Assembly: GCF_049943125.1 (NCBI RefSeq)
Contig: NZ_CP188040.1
Coordinates: forward strand, 620,001-684,000
DNA length: 64,000 nt
Origin: JAEXZL01 sp049943125
GTDB taxonomy: Bacteria; Bacillota; Clostridia; Clostridiales; Clostridiaceae
Direction: 5' to 3'
The notes beneath the pieces were generated by a model, which had not been told where the DNA came from, did no database searches, and worked only from the letters and a program-made list of their open reading frames with translations. Of this stretch, positions 7,894-16,575 are shown piece after piece. Position 1 is the stretch's first letter. Each line of letters starts with the position of its first letter. Both the position numbers and the translations under genes were made by a program.

Positions 7894-10038
7894 TTAAATA
7901 AGCTCCAAAGGAATTTTAAAGCTTATATTTCTTGGTGTTGCTATTTCATCAAACTTTATTACATAGGCGGACTTATCCTCCAATACCTCTAGTATGGTCC
8001 CCATTTTAAAATGCTTATGCTTTACTCTGCTTCCTATCTTTAACCTATTTCTAAGCTTTTCACTGCCACCTTCAGTCTTTTCAATATAATATACGGCTTC
8101 CTCTTGAAGATCAGGCTCCAGCTCTACGGTATATTCTAAATAAGCTCTCTCCGTATTAAAAATAAACCGAGATGGATATCTAAAGGAGCCATCATAATTA
8201 ATGCCTTCAGCATCACTTAAAAACAGAGCATTTTCTGCCCTAGTATAGGCTACATAGGCAAGTCGTCTCTCCTCTTCAATTCTATCTGGCTTGGAGGCAT
8301 GCTTTGTAGGAAATATACCTTCATTGAGGCCACAAATAAATACATAAGGGAACTCCAGTCCCTTAGCACTGTGTACTGTCATCATTTTGATAGAGCTCTT
8401 CCTCTCCTCCTGATCTATGTTGGTGAATAGGGCAACCTTTTCTAAATAATCCTCAAGAAAATTTTCCTCACCAGAGTTTTTTTCATAATCAAAAATTGAT
8501 TGCTTCAGCTCTGCTAGGTTTTCAAGCCTGTCATTCTCTCCAATAGTTCTAAGAAGCTCCTGATAACCGCTATCATTGAGTATCCCCTCAAAAAGCTCCG
8601 ATACCTCCATCTCCTTGTATTTATCATGATATTTTTCCACTACCTCTACAAAGGAAGCTGCATCAGTGCGCTTAATGAGACTATTATCAAGATTATCCTT
8701 TAAAGCTTGATATAAGGAACAGCTGTGACCTTCAGAATACTCTTTTAAAAGCTTGAGCCTTTTTTCTCCGATGTTCCTTTTAGGCTCATTGACAATCCTT
8801 AAAAAGGAAAGGTCATCTCCATGAGCAACCATCCTCATGTAGGAAAGAGCATCCTTGATTTCTTTTCTTTTATAAAATTCAATGCCACTATAAAGGACAT
8901 AAGGAAGGCCTTCCTCTATAAACACTTCCTCTAGATTCCTAGAGACAAAATGTGAGCGATACAAAATTGCTATATCTCTATATTCTCCCCCTGCCTCTAC
9001 TATCCTTTTAATCTGCTCAGCTATCCACTTAGCCTCTTCCTTAGTGGTTTTGGCATGATTATATATCACAGGAGTTATCTTCTCCCTTATGGGAAGAAGC
9101 TCCTTTTCCATTCTATTTTTATTTCTTTTAATAAGAGAGTTAGCCGCATTTAATATATTTGGAGTAGAACGATAATTTCTGTTTAAGAAAATAGTCTTAG
9201 TACCCTCATGAAATTCATGAAAGTTTAGTATGAAGCTAATATCTGCACCTCTCCAGGTATAAATAGTCTGGTCAGGGTCTCCCACGATGAATAAATTTTT
9301 ATGATATCCACTGAGTATTTCAGCCAGTTCATATTGATGAGGACTCACATCCTGAAACTCATCCACCATTACGTACATCAGCCTCTGCTGCCACTTCTCC
9401 CGCTTTTCCTTAGAAATCCTCAGAATATGAAGAGCTAGGGTTAAAAGATCATCATAGTCTAGTCCAAAGCATTTTTTCTGCTCATAAAGATAGCCATAAA
9501 ATATCTTATCATTTATATCCTCTGCCTCTATATACTTCTCCTTGAGAGTTCTATTATCTAAGGCAGTGATATAAGGAATGTGCTCCATATGTACATTTTT
9601 TCTGAAAGCAATCATTTCCCTAGCATTTTTAAAGGTCATGGCTCTAGTATTAATATTTAATTCTCTATATACGTTTTTTAATATAGCTTCTGTATCTTCA
9701 TTATCCATAACTATAAAATTCTCGGGATAATTAATGATATGAATATCCTCTCTTAAAACATTCACACAAAAGCTGTGGAAGGTACACACCTGATCAGGAT
9801 TAATATCTCCTATCATCCCTCTTATTCTCTTCTTCATTTCTCTAGCAGCCTTATTAGTAAAGGTGACGCATAATATCTCCTCTGGAGAAAGCCCCAGCTC
9901 TTCTACAAGGAATGCATATCTATGGGTAAGGGCTCTGGTCTTTCCGCTGCCAGCCCCAGCAATAACCCTTATATATCCTTCTGTATTAGTAACAGCCTCT
10001 ATCTGCTCTTCATTTAAGCCCTTTAATATATCTGCCAT
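7894..10038 (-). CDS. UvrD/PcrA-family superfamily 1 helicase
   Basis: A 714-residue SF1A 3'-5' helicase. Walker A is GAGSGKT (about 28-34), motif Ia TFTNKAAREM, motif II VDEFQDVS, motif III GDPDQTIYTWRGAD, motif IV FLNRNYRS, motif V TVHSAKGLEF and motif VI VAYTRAENAL. These unwind DNA in repair and replication-fork rescue. The C-terminal extension ends in a basic, Tudor-like segment (KIGSRVKHKHFKMGTI), as in PcrA. PcrA proper is usually about 730-750 residues; many Clostridia carry an additional shorter paralogue, so I do not assign pcrA. Confidence 0.92.
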   Translation of the reverse strand: MADILKGLNEEQIEAVTNTEGYIRVIAGAGSGKTRALTHRYAFLVEELGLSPEEILCVTFTNKAAREMKKRIRGMIGDINPDQVCTFHSFCVNVLREDIHIINYPENFIVMDNEDTEAILKNVYRELNINTRAMTFKNAREMIAFRKNVHMEHIPYITALDNRTLKEKYIEAEDINDKIFYGYLYEQKKCFGLDYDDLLTLALHILRISKEKREKWQQRLMYVMVDEFQDVSPHQYELAEILSGYHKNLFIVGDPDQTIYTWRGADISFILNFHEFHEGTKTIFLNRNYRSTPNILNAANSLIKRNKNRMEKELLPIREKITPVIYNHAKTTKEEAKWIAEQIKRIVEAGGEYRDIAILYRSHFVSRNLEEVFIEEGLPYVLYSGIEFYKRKEIKDALSYMRMVAHGDDLSFLRIVNEPKRNIGEKRLKLLKEYSEGHSCSLYQALKDNLDNSLIKRTDAASFVEVVEKYHDKYKEMEVSELFEGILNDSGYQELLRTIGENDRLENLAELKQSIFDYEKNSGEENFLEDYLEKVALFTNIDQEERKSSIKMMTVHSAKGLEFPYVFICGLNEGIFPTKHASKPDRIEEERRLAYVAYTRAENALFLSDAEGINYDGSFRYPSRFIFNTERAYLEYTVELEPDLQEEAVYYIEKTEGGSEKLRNRLKIGSRVKHKHFKMGTILEVLEDKSAYVIKFDEIATPRNISFKIPLELI

Positions 10039-10109
10039 AATACCTACACCCTTTCTTCTATAAAATCATTATACCTAATCTTTTTTTATTTTTATATAGC
10101 TGAAGGAAA

Positions 10110-10123
10110 TATACGTTCGTATA
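10110..10123. promoter_or_regulatory. Perfect inverted repeat, possible operator
   Basis: TATACG-TT-CGTATA is a 6-bp-arm palindrome in the gap between the helicase gene start (10038) and the terminator of the maltodextrin operon. It sits where a helicase promoter should lie. No regulator is assigned. Confidence 0.35.
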
Positions 10124-10133
10124 GATAAAGACA

Positions 10134-10170
10134 AAAAATCTACCTTATACACGTCATAAGGTAGATTTTT
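10134..10170 (-). terminator. Terminator of the maltodextrin operon
   Basis: AAAAATCTACCTTAT pairs with ATAAGGTAGATTTTT around a 7-base loop, 20 bases after the malG stop. Confidence 0.9.
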
Positions 10171-10189
10171 ATTTAACCAAATTAAATTT

Positions 10190-11029
10190 TCACCCTTTTA
10201 TAGCCCCTGCAGTAAGTCCCTTTACCATATTCTTAACTAGAATAAAATATAGCAGAACTATTGGCACAGATATAAACACGCTTCCTGCTGCAAATCGTGC
10301 AAACTCAGTTTCTCCTAAGCTCATAAGTCCAACAGCTACGGTATAAAGACTTTTTTCCTTTAACAGAAGCTTTGGAAGGATAAAGTCGCTCCAGGGCCAG
10401 GTGAAGGAGGTCAATGCTGTATAAACTATAATAGGCATGGATAGAGGGAGATTAATCTTTGTAAACACCTGAAAGTTGTTTGCTCCATCAATTCTAGCTG
10501 CCTCATCTATGGATTTAGGTATCGTATCGAAAAAGCCCTTTTGTGTAAGATAGCCCATGGGGGCTCCTGCACTGTATATCAAAATTAAGCCCCAGGTGTT
10601 ATTGATAAGACCAAACTGGGTCATCAAAAGATATACGGCTATCATTCCCATGAAGGATGGGAACATTCCTAAAACAAGAGTTGTCTTCATTATCGCCTTC
10701 CTGCCTGAAAATCTAAATCTTGACATAGTATAGGCTGTCAAAATAACTAAAAAGGTTCCAATTATACAGCTTGCCACAGCTATAAATAAAGTATTCTTAA
10801 ACCACTGAGGATAATTATACATTGTAGTATCGGTAAATAGCTTAATAAAGCTATCCAAGCTATAAGCCTTAGGAAAGAAGCCTTCAAAGGAATAAATGCT
10901 TCCTGACCTAGAAAAAGAAGCTAATATCAGCCATAGACATGGAAAGAAAAAAATGAAAGCTACTATGATTAAAATAATATAGGTTATGGTAGTATCAATT
11001 ACATTATTTGATTTAAGCTTTTTCATCAT
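10190..11029 (-). CDS. malG: Maltodextrin ABC transporter permease MalG
   Basis: A 279-residue CUT1-family inner-membrane permease with about six transmembrane helices (first at residues 12-34). The cytoplasmic EAA loop, EAARIDGANNFQVFTKINLPLSMPI, docks the ATPase. Its start overlaps the malF stop by 4 bases (ATGA), indicating translational coupling; AGGAGG lies 10 bases before the first of two tandem ATGs. No MsmX/MalK-type ATPase gene is in this operon, so a shared ATPase encoded elsewhere must energise the complex, as is usual in Firmicutes. Confidence 0.93.
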   Translation of the reverse strand: MMKKLKSNNVIDTTITYIILIIVAFIFFFPCLWLILASFSRSGSIYSFEGFFPKAYSLDSFIKLFTDTTMYNYPQWFKNTLFIAVASCIIGTFLVILTAYTMSRFRFSGRKAIMKTTLVLGMFPSFMGMIAVYLLMTQFGLINNTWGLILIYSAGAPMGYLTQKGFFDTIPKSIDEAARIDGANNFQVFTKINLPLSMPIIVYTALTSFTWPWSDFILPKLLLKEKSLYTVAVGLMSLGETEFARFAAGSVFISVPIVLLYFILVKNMVKGLTAGAIKG

Positions 11030-12354
11030 TGGAAGGTATCCTCCTCTCTATAGGCTGAGGTTCTCATATAAACAGTAAGAGAAATAACCGAGGTTATTAA
11101 GAATATAACAAGGCTTATGGAAGCTCCTATACTATAGTAATTATTATCAATAGAAAGATTATACAGCCAGTTGATAAGAAGATCCGTGTCGCTGGCAAGG
11201 AAGTAATTTTTCAGGTATAATCCACCTCTTAAAAAATAGAATATGCCAAAGTTATTAAAATTCCCAACAAACTGTCCTATTATAACTGGAGTGGTAGAAA
11301 ATAGAACAAAAGGTAGGGTAAGCCTTGTGAATTGCTTCCACTTAGTTGCTCCATCTATCCTTGCTGCCTCAAATAAGGTTTCATCCATGTTAGCAAGTAT
11401 CCCTGTGGCTAAGAGCATAATAGAAGGAATGCTTATCCATGCATTTACTAATAGCCCTATTATCCTTGCCGTCCACTTGGCATCCAGATCTAGGAAGCCT
11501 ATGGCAGGAAAACCCATATCGGTGATTATTTGATTGATTGGTCCGCCATAGGAAAACATGAATTTAAAAGCCAAAAGTGTAATAAAACCAGGAATGGCAT
11601 AGGCCAGGATAGGAAAGCTTCTCCAAAAGGCCTTACCCCTTACAGCTTTTTTATTTAAAAGGAGAGCAAGGGAAAGCCCTCCAAAGTAATTCAATGTAGT
11701 AGCCATAATTGCCCAAAGAACGTTCCAGCCTAGAATTCTAAAAAAGGTAGGAGCAAATTGTCCAAGACTCGTTATGGTTTTAAAGTTTTCAAGACCTACC
11801 CAATCAATTAATTCTGGCGGAACTATTCTCCCGCCATAGTTGGTAAAGGCTATAAGTATCATATATATAATAGGAAGAATATTAAAGATAAACACTCCTA
11901 TTATGGGAAGAAACAGTACTGCCATATAAAACTTCTTGTCTAAAAGCTCTGATAGCTCCTCTCTAAAGGTTAAGGGCTTTAGCCCCTTTTCCACTCTTTT
12001 TTGAGTCCTATAGGCATCCTTTACATTGCTTATATAGCAGAATAGAAAGAAGGCAAGGATAATCCAGGTAAATATCCCCATAAGAAGCATCACTATGGAA
12101 TTATCTCCTTCGATACCTCTCCAGGCATCTCCTCTCTCAGTTCCTAGAGTAAAAAACCCTCCTATAGCTTCCAAGCCTGTTAAGATAAAGAAAGCTATTG
12201 AACCTATTAATATTAAGAAATATAAGCTTCCTTTTATTTTCTGACCAAATCTCCACTGACCAAGGCCCATAACCATCATTGAAGACCTTACATTAGTTCC
12301 ACAGTCCTTAAACCATGTATTAAAGGAGATAATTACCTCTTTTCTGCCCTTCAT
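11026..12354 (-). CDS. malF: Maltodextrin ABC transporter permease MalF
   Basis: A 442-residue permease. An N-terminal extension of about 135 residues carries two extra hydrophobic segments (about 42-62 and 88-108), followed by the core permease domain of six helices with the EAA loop FEAARIDGATKWKQFTRLTLP (about 325-345). The extension is typical of MalF in contrast to generic CUT1 permeases (about 300 residues). Sits 14 bases after malE. Partner of MalG and MalE in maltose/maltodextrin import. Confidence 0.92.
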   Translation of the reverse strand: MKGRKEVIISFNTWFKDCGTNVRSSMMVMGLGQWRFGQKIKGSLYFLILIGSIAFFILTGLEAIGGFFTLGTERGDAWRGIEGDNSIVMLLMGIFTWIILAFFLFCYISNVKDAYRTQKRVEKGLKPLTFREELSELLDKKFYMAVLFLPIIGVFIFNILPIIYMILIAFTNYGGRIVPPELIDWVGLENFKTITSLGQFAPTFFRILGWNVLWAIMATTLNYFGGLSLALLLNKKAVRGKAFWRSFPILAYAIPGFITLLAFKFMFSYGGPINQIITDMGFPAIGFLDLDAKWTARIIGLLVNAWISIPSIMLLATGILANMDETLFEAARIDGATKWKQFTRLTLPFVLFSTTPVIIGQFVGNFNNFGIFYFLRGGLYLKNYFLASDTDLLINWLYNLSIDNNYYSIGASISLVIFLITSVISLTVYMRTSAYREEDTFQ

Positions 12355-12368
12355 AGCTCATCCCTCAT

Positions 12369-13826
12369 TTACTTAAGTGTAAATATTGCATCATAAATCT
12401 GCTGAGACATTTCCTCTAAGCCTGCTTTTAAGGAAGGTAAATCCTTAAACTTTTTCTCCCCATCAGGACGGTAAGCGTCCTTTGCTAAATCAGTGAAGAA
12501 GGTTTGCCCTGGGGTCCACATCTGTGCCACCTCTTTTATAGAAGGCATTAGAACAATATTTCCCTCTTCCAGTGTAGAATAGAGAACCTCTGATAGGCCT
12601 CCTAACTCTTCTGCAGCATCATTTCTAGCAGGAACTATACCTAAAATTTCATTTCTTTTCATGATCATTTCATAGCTAGTAGCAAATTCCACAAAGGCTA
12701 GGGCTGCATTAGGTGCCTTAGTATAAGCACTGATAGCATATCCATTTACCCCTCCCATAGTCTTACCAGGAATCAGCTCAGGATTTTCCTCACTGAGCAC
12801 TCCACTCTTAGGAAGATCAGGCATATTTACTATTCCTAGATTTTCCTCTGCTGCCTTCTTTGCTTCTTCCTTACTCATTCCCTGGGCCTCATAGGCTAGC
12901 ACCATCTCCTGTATAAAGGTGGTATAGTTATCTGGAGTTGATAAGGTTGCAAAATAGCTTCCTTCCCCCAGCTTGCTATAGGCATTTACAGTGATGGAAT
13001 CATCTATGCTCTCTTCATTCATAAGACTTGCCAGCTGAAGCAGTACACTGGCACCCTTCTCTGCTTCTCCCGCTGCCCACCCAATATCTTCTGGATCCGT
13101 GTTATTTTTTCCAAAGGCATAGCCTCCATAGGAAAACAAGAAGCCCGCAGAAAAGTAAACATCATAAAGAGACTGCATATATCCATATTTTGAAGGATCA
13201 CTTTCCCTTATGGATTTTGAGTAAGCATACATATCACTCCAATTCTCTATCATATCAGGAACAGAATTTTTATCATCATCCCACTGTTCTTCCCAATTTT
13301 CAGGAAGAGTATCTTTTCTATAATATAGGATAGGTGCCTGTACATTAACAGGAACCCCCATAGTATAGCTCTCTCCGTCAACCTCAGCCTTATAAGCATT
13401 CCAAGCGGTTTCAGGGATAGCATCATAGCTTTCCAAATCCTCCACAGGAAGAGGGAGTATATGCTTTCCATCTACATATTTCATCAGCACGTCATTTGCC
13501 TGATATAAAACGTCAGGACCATAGCCATAAGGTCCATCATTTGCTAAATCTGAATACTGGTCCATGTTAGCATCCACAGCAACTATTCCCTGATCCTTGT
13601 ATTTCTCATTAAAGGCCTTTATTAGCTCTTCAAAATAACCCTTTTGTATAGCTGTGTCATTCTCTAACACTCTTAAAGTAACGTTTTTCTCTAACTCACC
13701 ATTAAAAATAACACCAGAATTCCCTTCGCCATTCCCTTTGGCCCCACCTTTATCATCATTGCAGGCTGCCAGAAGGGGTATTGTTAATGCACAAGCCAAA
13801 AATACGCTGATAATCCTCTTAATCAT
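12369..13826 (-). CDS. malE: Maltodextrin-binding lipoprotein MalE
   Basis: A 485-residue extracellular solute-binding protein (family 1). A lipoprotein signal peptide ends in LLAAC (Cys about 22), so the mature protein is tethered to the outer face of the membrane. It is longer than E. coli MalE (about 370 mature) through several insertions. Contains the typical VNGYAISAYTKAPNAALAFVEF hinge-side motif of CUT1 binding proteins. It precedes malF by 14 bases and follows the GH13 gene by 27, forming one operon. AGGAGGG ribosome binding site. Ligand inferred from neighbours. Confidence 0.9.
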   Translation of the reverse strand: MIKRIISVFLACALTIPLLAACNDDKGGAKGNGEGNSGVIFNGELEKNVTLRVLENDTAIQKGYFEELIKAFNEKYKDQGIVAVDANMDQYSDLANDGPYGYGPDVLYQANDVLMKYVDGKHILPLPVEDLESYDAIPETAWNAYKAEVDGESYTMGVPVNVQAPILYYRKDTLPENWEEQWDDDKNSVPDMIENWSDMYAYSKSIRESDPSKYGYMQSLYDVYFSAGFLFSYGGYAFGKNNTDPEDIGWAAGEAEKGASVLLQLASLMNEESIDDSITVNAYSKLGEGSYFATLSTPDNYTTFIQEMVLAYEAQGMSKEEAKKAAEENLGIVNMPDLPKSGVLSEENPELIPGKTMGGVNGYAISAYTKAPNAALAFVEFATSYEMIMKRNEILGIVPARNDAAEELGGLSEVLYSTLEEGNIVLMPSIKEVAQMWTPGQTFFTDLAKDAYRPDGEKKFKDLPSLKAGLEEMSQQIYDAIFTLK

Positions 13827-13853
13827 GGTTCCCTCCTAATGAATTAATTATAT

Positions 13854-15581
13854 TTAGTCTTCTAATCTTATAGCCACATAGCCTTTAGAGCCTATCTTAA
13901 AGCCTTGGATATTATTCTTTGCTAGAAGCTCTACACTGCTTCTTTTCTTGAAAGAAGAGATAGCATTAAGCTCTACAGCCTCATCTGTATTATTAATTAA
14001 TAAAAGAAGTGTCTTACCTTCATGGCTGCGTTTTAAGCACAATAAATTATTCTCCTCATAAATACTTATATCTCCAAAGCCAACCTCCTTAAGAGCTCTT
14101 AAGGAAGTCAGCTCCCTAATTCTCTCCATAAATTCCTTATCCCATTGTTCTTCATCCCAGTTAAAGCATCTTCTGCTATCAGGATCATAACCTCCCTCTA
14201 AGGCTATTTCAGTACCATAATAAATACAGGGTGCTCCTAGATATACCATCTCTATTGCTAGTGCAGCAAGGACCTTATCCTTGTCCTTTTTCACCTCAGT
14301 AAAAAACCTATGAGTATCATGAGAATCTAATAGATTCAGCATCATCCTATTGACCTGTTCCTTATTCCTCATGAGGAGAGAATTTAATCTTTCCGCCATT
14401 TCCTTACTATTCAAAGCTTCCTTAGCAAAAAAATCAAGTGCTGCCTTGGTAAAGGAATAGTTCATTATACTATCATACTGATCTCCCATGAGATAAGGGT
14501 AAGCATCATGCCAGTTCTCTCCTATGATTACACAGCTTTTATTTATCCTCTTAACCTCTTTTCTGAAGGCCCGCCAAAAGTCATGGGATACCTCATCGGA
14601 AACATCTAATCTCCAACCATCAATTTGGAATTCTGTTGTCCAGTAGGAGGTTATATTTAAAAGAAACTTTTGAACCTCAGGATTAGAGGTATTTAGCTTT
14701 GGCATGTAATTGCATGAGGCAAAGCACTGATAGTTCATCTCATCTATGTCAGGCTTATCTCCATCTATAAGAAACCAGTTAAAGTATTTTGAAGCCTTCC
14801 CCTTTTCCAGTACATCCTGAAATTCCTTCATATACATACTACAATGATTAAAAACTGCGTCTAGAACTATCTTCATACCTCTATTATGGATTTCTTCTAT
14901 CAATTCTTTTAACACTTCATTACTACCAAATTGACTATCTACCTTCTTGTAATCAATAGTATCGTATTTATGATTAGAAACTGACTCAAATAAAGGTGTT
15001 AAATATATAGCTGTAATCCCTAAGGATTTCAGATAATCTAGCTTTTCCCCTATACCTTTAAGATCTCCTCCCGCAAAGCTTTTGGGATTTGGTATCTCTC
15101 CCCACTGCATATTAATGTAGGAGCCATCCTTCTCCCAGTCTCCTCTTTTAAACCTATCAATAAAAATCTGATAAAATACTGCATTTCTCATCCAGTCTAC
15201 CGTTTCAAATAAATCTGCTTTATTTATGTAGGGCAGCTGAAAAAAGTTGTAAAAGCTTTGCTTAAAATCATAGCTTTCGCTAATGCCATCTTCACTGTAG
15301 TAAAGAATTCTCCCCTCTTCTTCTATTTTAAAGATGTAAGCAAATCTTACATCTGCTACCTTCAATTTAATTTCATAATAGCTATAAAGCCTATCTCTGT
15401 ACTTTATATCCATCTTAGCTTCTTCCCGCTTAAAGGAATAATCGTATTTATAGCCATGGACAACCCAGAGATTCTTAAAATTATCCTCATTGGAAACTCT
15501 TATCCTAAGCACAATTTCCTTTTCCCCTATGGGAAAGCAGAACTGTGAATTTGGTATATGTAAAATTGCTCCTTCGTTCAT
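13854..15581 (-). CDS. GH13 cyclomaltodextrinase/neopullulanase-like alpha-glycosidase
   Basis: A 575-residue cytoplasmic GH13 enzyme. About 120 N-terminal residues form the domain typical of the neopullulanase/cyclomaltodextrinase/maltogenic amylase group, then the TIM barrel with VFYQIFIDRF, DAVFNH (about 241-246), GWRLDVSDE (nucleophile Asp 326), GENWHD (acid/base Glu 355) and LLDSHDTHR (Asp 422), and a C-terminal beta domain. It would trim imported maltodextrins or cyclodextrins to glucose and maltose. First gene of the operon GH13-malE-malF-malG and divergent from the LacI regulator. AAGGAG precedes the ATG. Confidence 0.92.
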   Translation of the reverse strand: MNEGAILHIPNSQFCFPIGEKEIVLRIRVSNEDNFKNLWVVHGYKYDYSFKREEAKMDIKYRDRLYSYYEIKLKVADVRFAYIFKIEEEGRILYYSEDGISESYDFKQSFYNFFQLPYINKADLFETVDWMRNAVFYQIFIDRFKRGDWEKDGSYINMQWGEIPNPKSFAGGDLKGIGEKLDYLKSLGITAIYLTPLFESVSNHKYDTIDYKKVDSQFGSNEVLKELIEEIHNRGMKIVLDAVFNHCSMYMKEFQDVLEKGKASKYFNWFLIDGDKPDIDEMNYQCFASCNYMPKLNTSNPEVQKFLLNITSYWTTEFQIDGWRLDVSDEVSHDFWRAFRKEVKRINKSCVIIGENWHDAYPYLMGDQYDSIMNYSFTKAALDFFAKEALNSKEMAERLNSLLMRNKEQVNRMMLNLLDSHDTHRFFTEVKKDKDKVLAALAIEMVYLGAPCIYYGTEIALEGGYDPDSRRCFNWDEEQWDKEFMERIRELTSLRALKEVGFGDISIYEENNLLCLKRSHEGKTLLLLINNTDEAVELNAISSFKKRSSVELLAKNNIQGFKIGSKGYVAIRLED

Positions 15582-15646
15582 AGATAATACTCCTTCTGCA
15601 TTTCTAAAGGTTTACTCTAGCACAAATGCCTTTACTAGCATAATAA

Positions 15647-15674
15647 TTGACAATATAAGTAAAACTAATATATA
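15647..15674 (+). promoter_or_regulatory. Promoter of the LacI regulator
   Basis: TTGACA (15647-15652), 16-base spacer, TATATA (15669-15674). The ATG begins 9 bases after the -10 box, which would make the mRNA leaderless or nearly so. Confidence 0.55.
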
Positions 15675-15682
15675 GTTAAAAC

Positions 15683-16480
15683 ATGAATAATAAAATAACA
15701 ATAAAAGATATAGCACGGGAAGCAGGGGTATCCGTTGCCACCGTTTCCTACGTTCTCAACAATCGTAAGGAACAGCGTATCAGCGAGGAAACCAAAAAAA
15801 AGGTTTTACAGATAATTAATCTTCTAGATTATACTCCTAACCAATCTGCTAAGGCGCTGGTAACCAGTAAAAGTAATAATATAGCTCTCTATATCTCACC
15901 AGAGGCTTCTCCTCTAAAGAGATCTGAACAGCTGTATTTTATTAATACCTTAACTTCTGTGCTTATAAAAAAAGATTATAACTTAATCTATCTCTCACAT
16001 GATAATACTGAGAGATTTGATAGTGCTGCTGCCATCATCTGCTATGATATCTCCAAGGAATACTTCCACATCATAGGAGATAGAAACTTTATTCCCCTGC
16101 TGGCAGTAGACTGTGTAATAAATGACCCTTTATTCTTCCAGCTTAACTCTAATTATAATGAAATCAATGAAAAAGCTAAGGATTTTTTTGGAGGTGAAGA
16201 CTTTACCTTTGCTTGTATAGAAACAGATAATTTACAGCTTAAAATGATATTAAAAAATACCTTTAATAAGATTATTTATGTAAATGATTTTAAGGATATT
16301 AAATCCCTTCAAGACAAAAAATTATTAATTTGTGATGCTACTCTCCAGCAATTATTAAAGGATACTAACCATATCTATTACTATCCGAAAATCACCGAAG
16401 AAAAACTAAGCAAGCTACTGGAGTGCATAGACCTAGTAAGAAATAGAGCTCCCGTCAGCGATCACGACATAATAATATGA
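15683..16480 (+). CDS. LacI-family regulator, short effector domain (MalR-like)
   Basis: A 265-residue protein. The N-terminal LacI helix-turn-helix is intact (TIKDIAREAGVSVATVSYVLNNR, with hinge PNQSAKALVTSKSNNIAL). The effector domain is about 60-70 residues shorter than the usual 330-340-residue regulators and lacks easily recognised sugar-binding motifs, so sugar sensing may be altered. It is divergent from the GH13-mal operon, its likely target. There is no Shine-Dalgarno sequence before the ATG, and a -10 box ends 8 bases upstream. The frame ends naturally at a terminator, so this is not an obvious frameshift. Confidence 0.85.
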   Translation: MNNKITIKDIAREAGVSVATVSYVLNNRKEQRISEETKKKVLQIINLLDYTPNQSAKALVTSKSNNIALYISPEASPLKRSEQLYFINTLTSVLIKKDYNLIYLSHDNTERFDSAAAIICYDISKEYFHIIGDRNFIPLLAVDCVINDPLFFQLNSNYNEINEKAKDFFGGEDFTFACIETDNLQLKMILKNTFNKIIYVNDFKDIKSLQDKKLLICDATLQQLLKDTNHIYYYPKITEEKLSKLLECIDLVRNRAPVSDHDIII

Positions 16481-16490
16481 AAAGTAAACC

Positions 16491-16532
16491 TTAGGGCTGT
16501 TCCATTGGAATTATGGTACAGCCCTATTTTAT
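16491..16532. terminator. Terminator between convergent genes
   Basis: TTAGGGCTGT ... ACAGCCCTAT (9-10 bp) followed by TTTTATTT; serves the LacI gene and possibly the convergent lipoprotein. Confidence 0.85.
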
Positions 16533-16575
16533 TTACTTTTTTTCAATAGCTTATAATAGAATGGCTGATTAGCTT

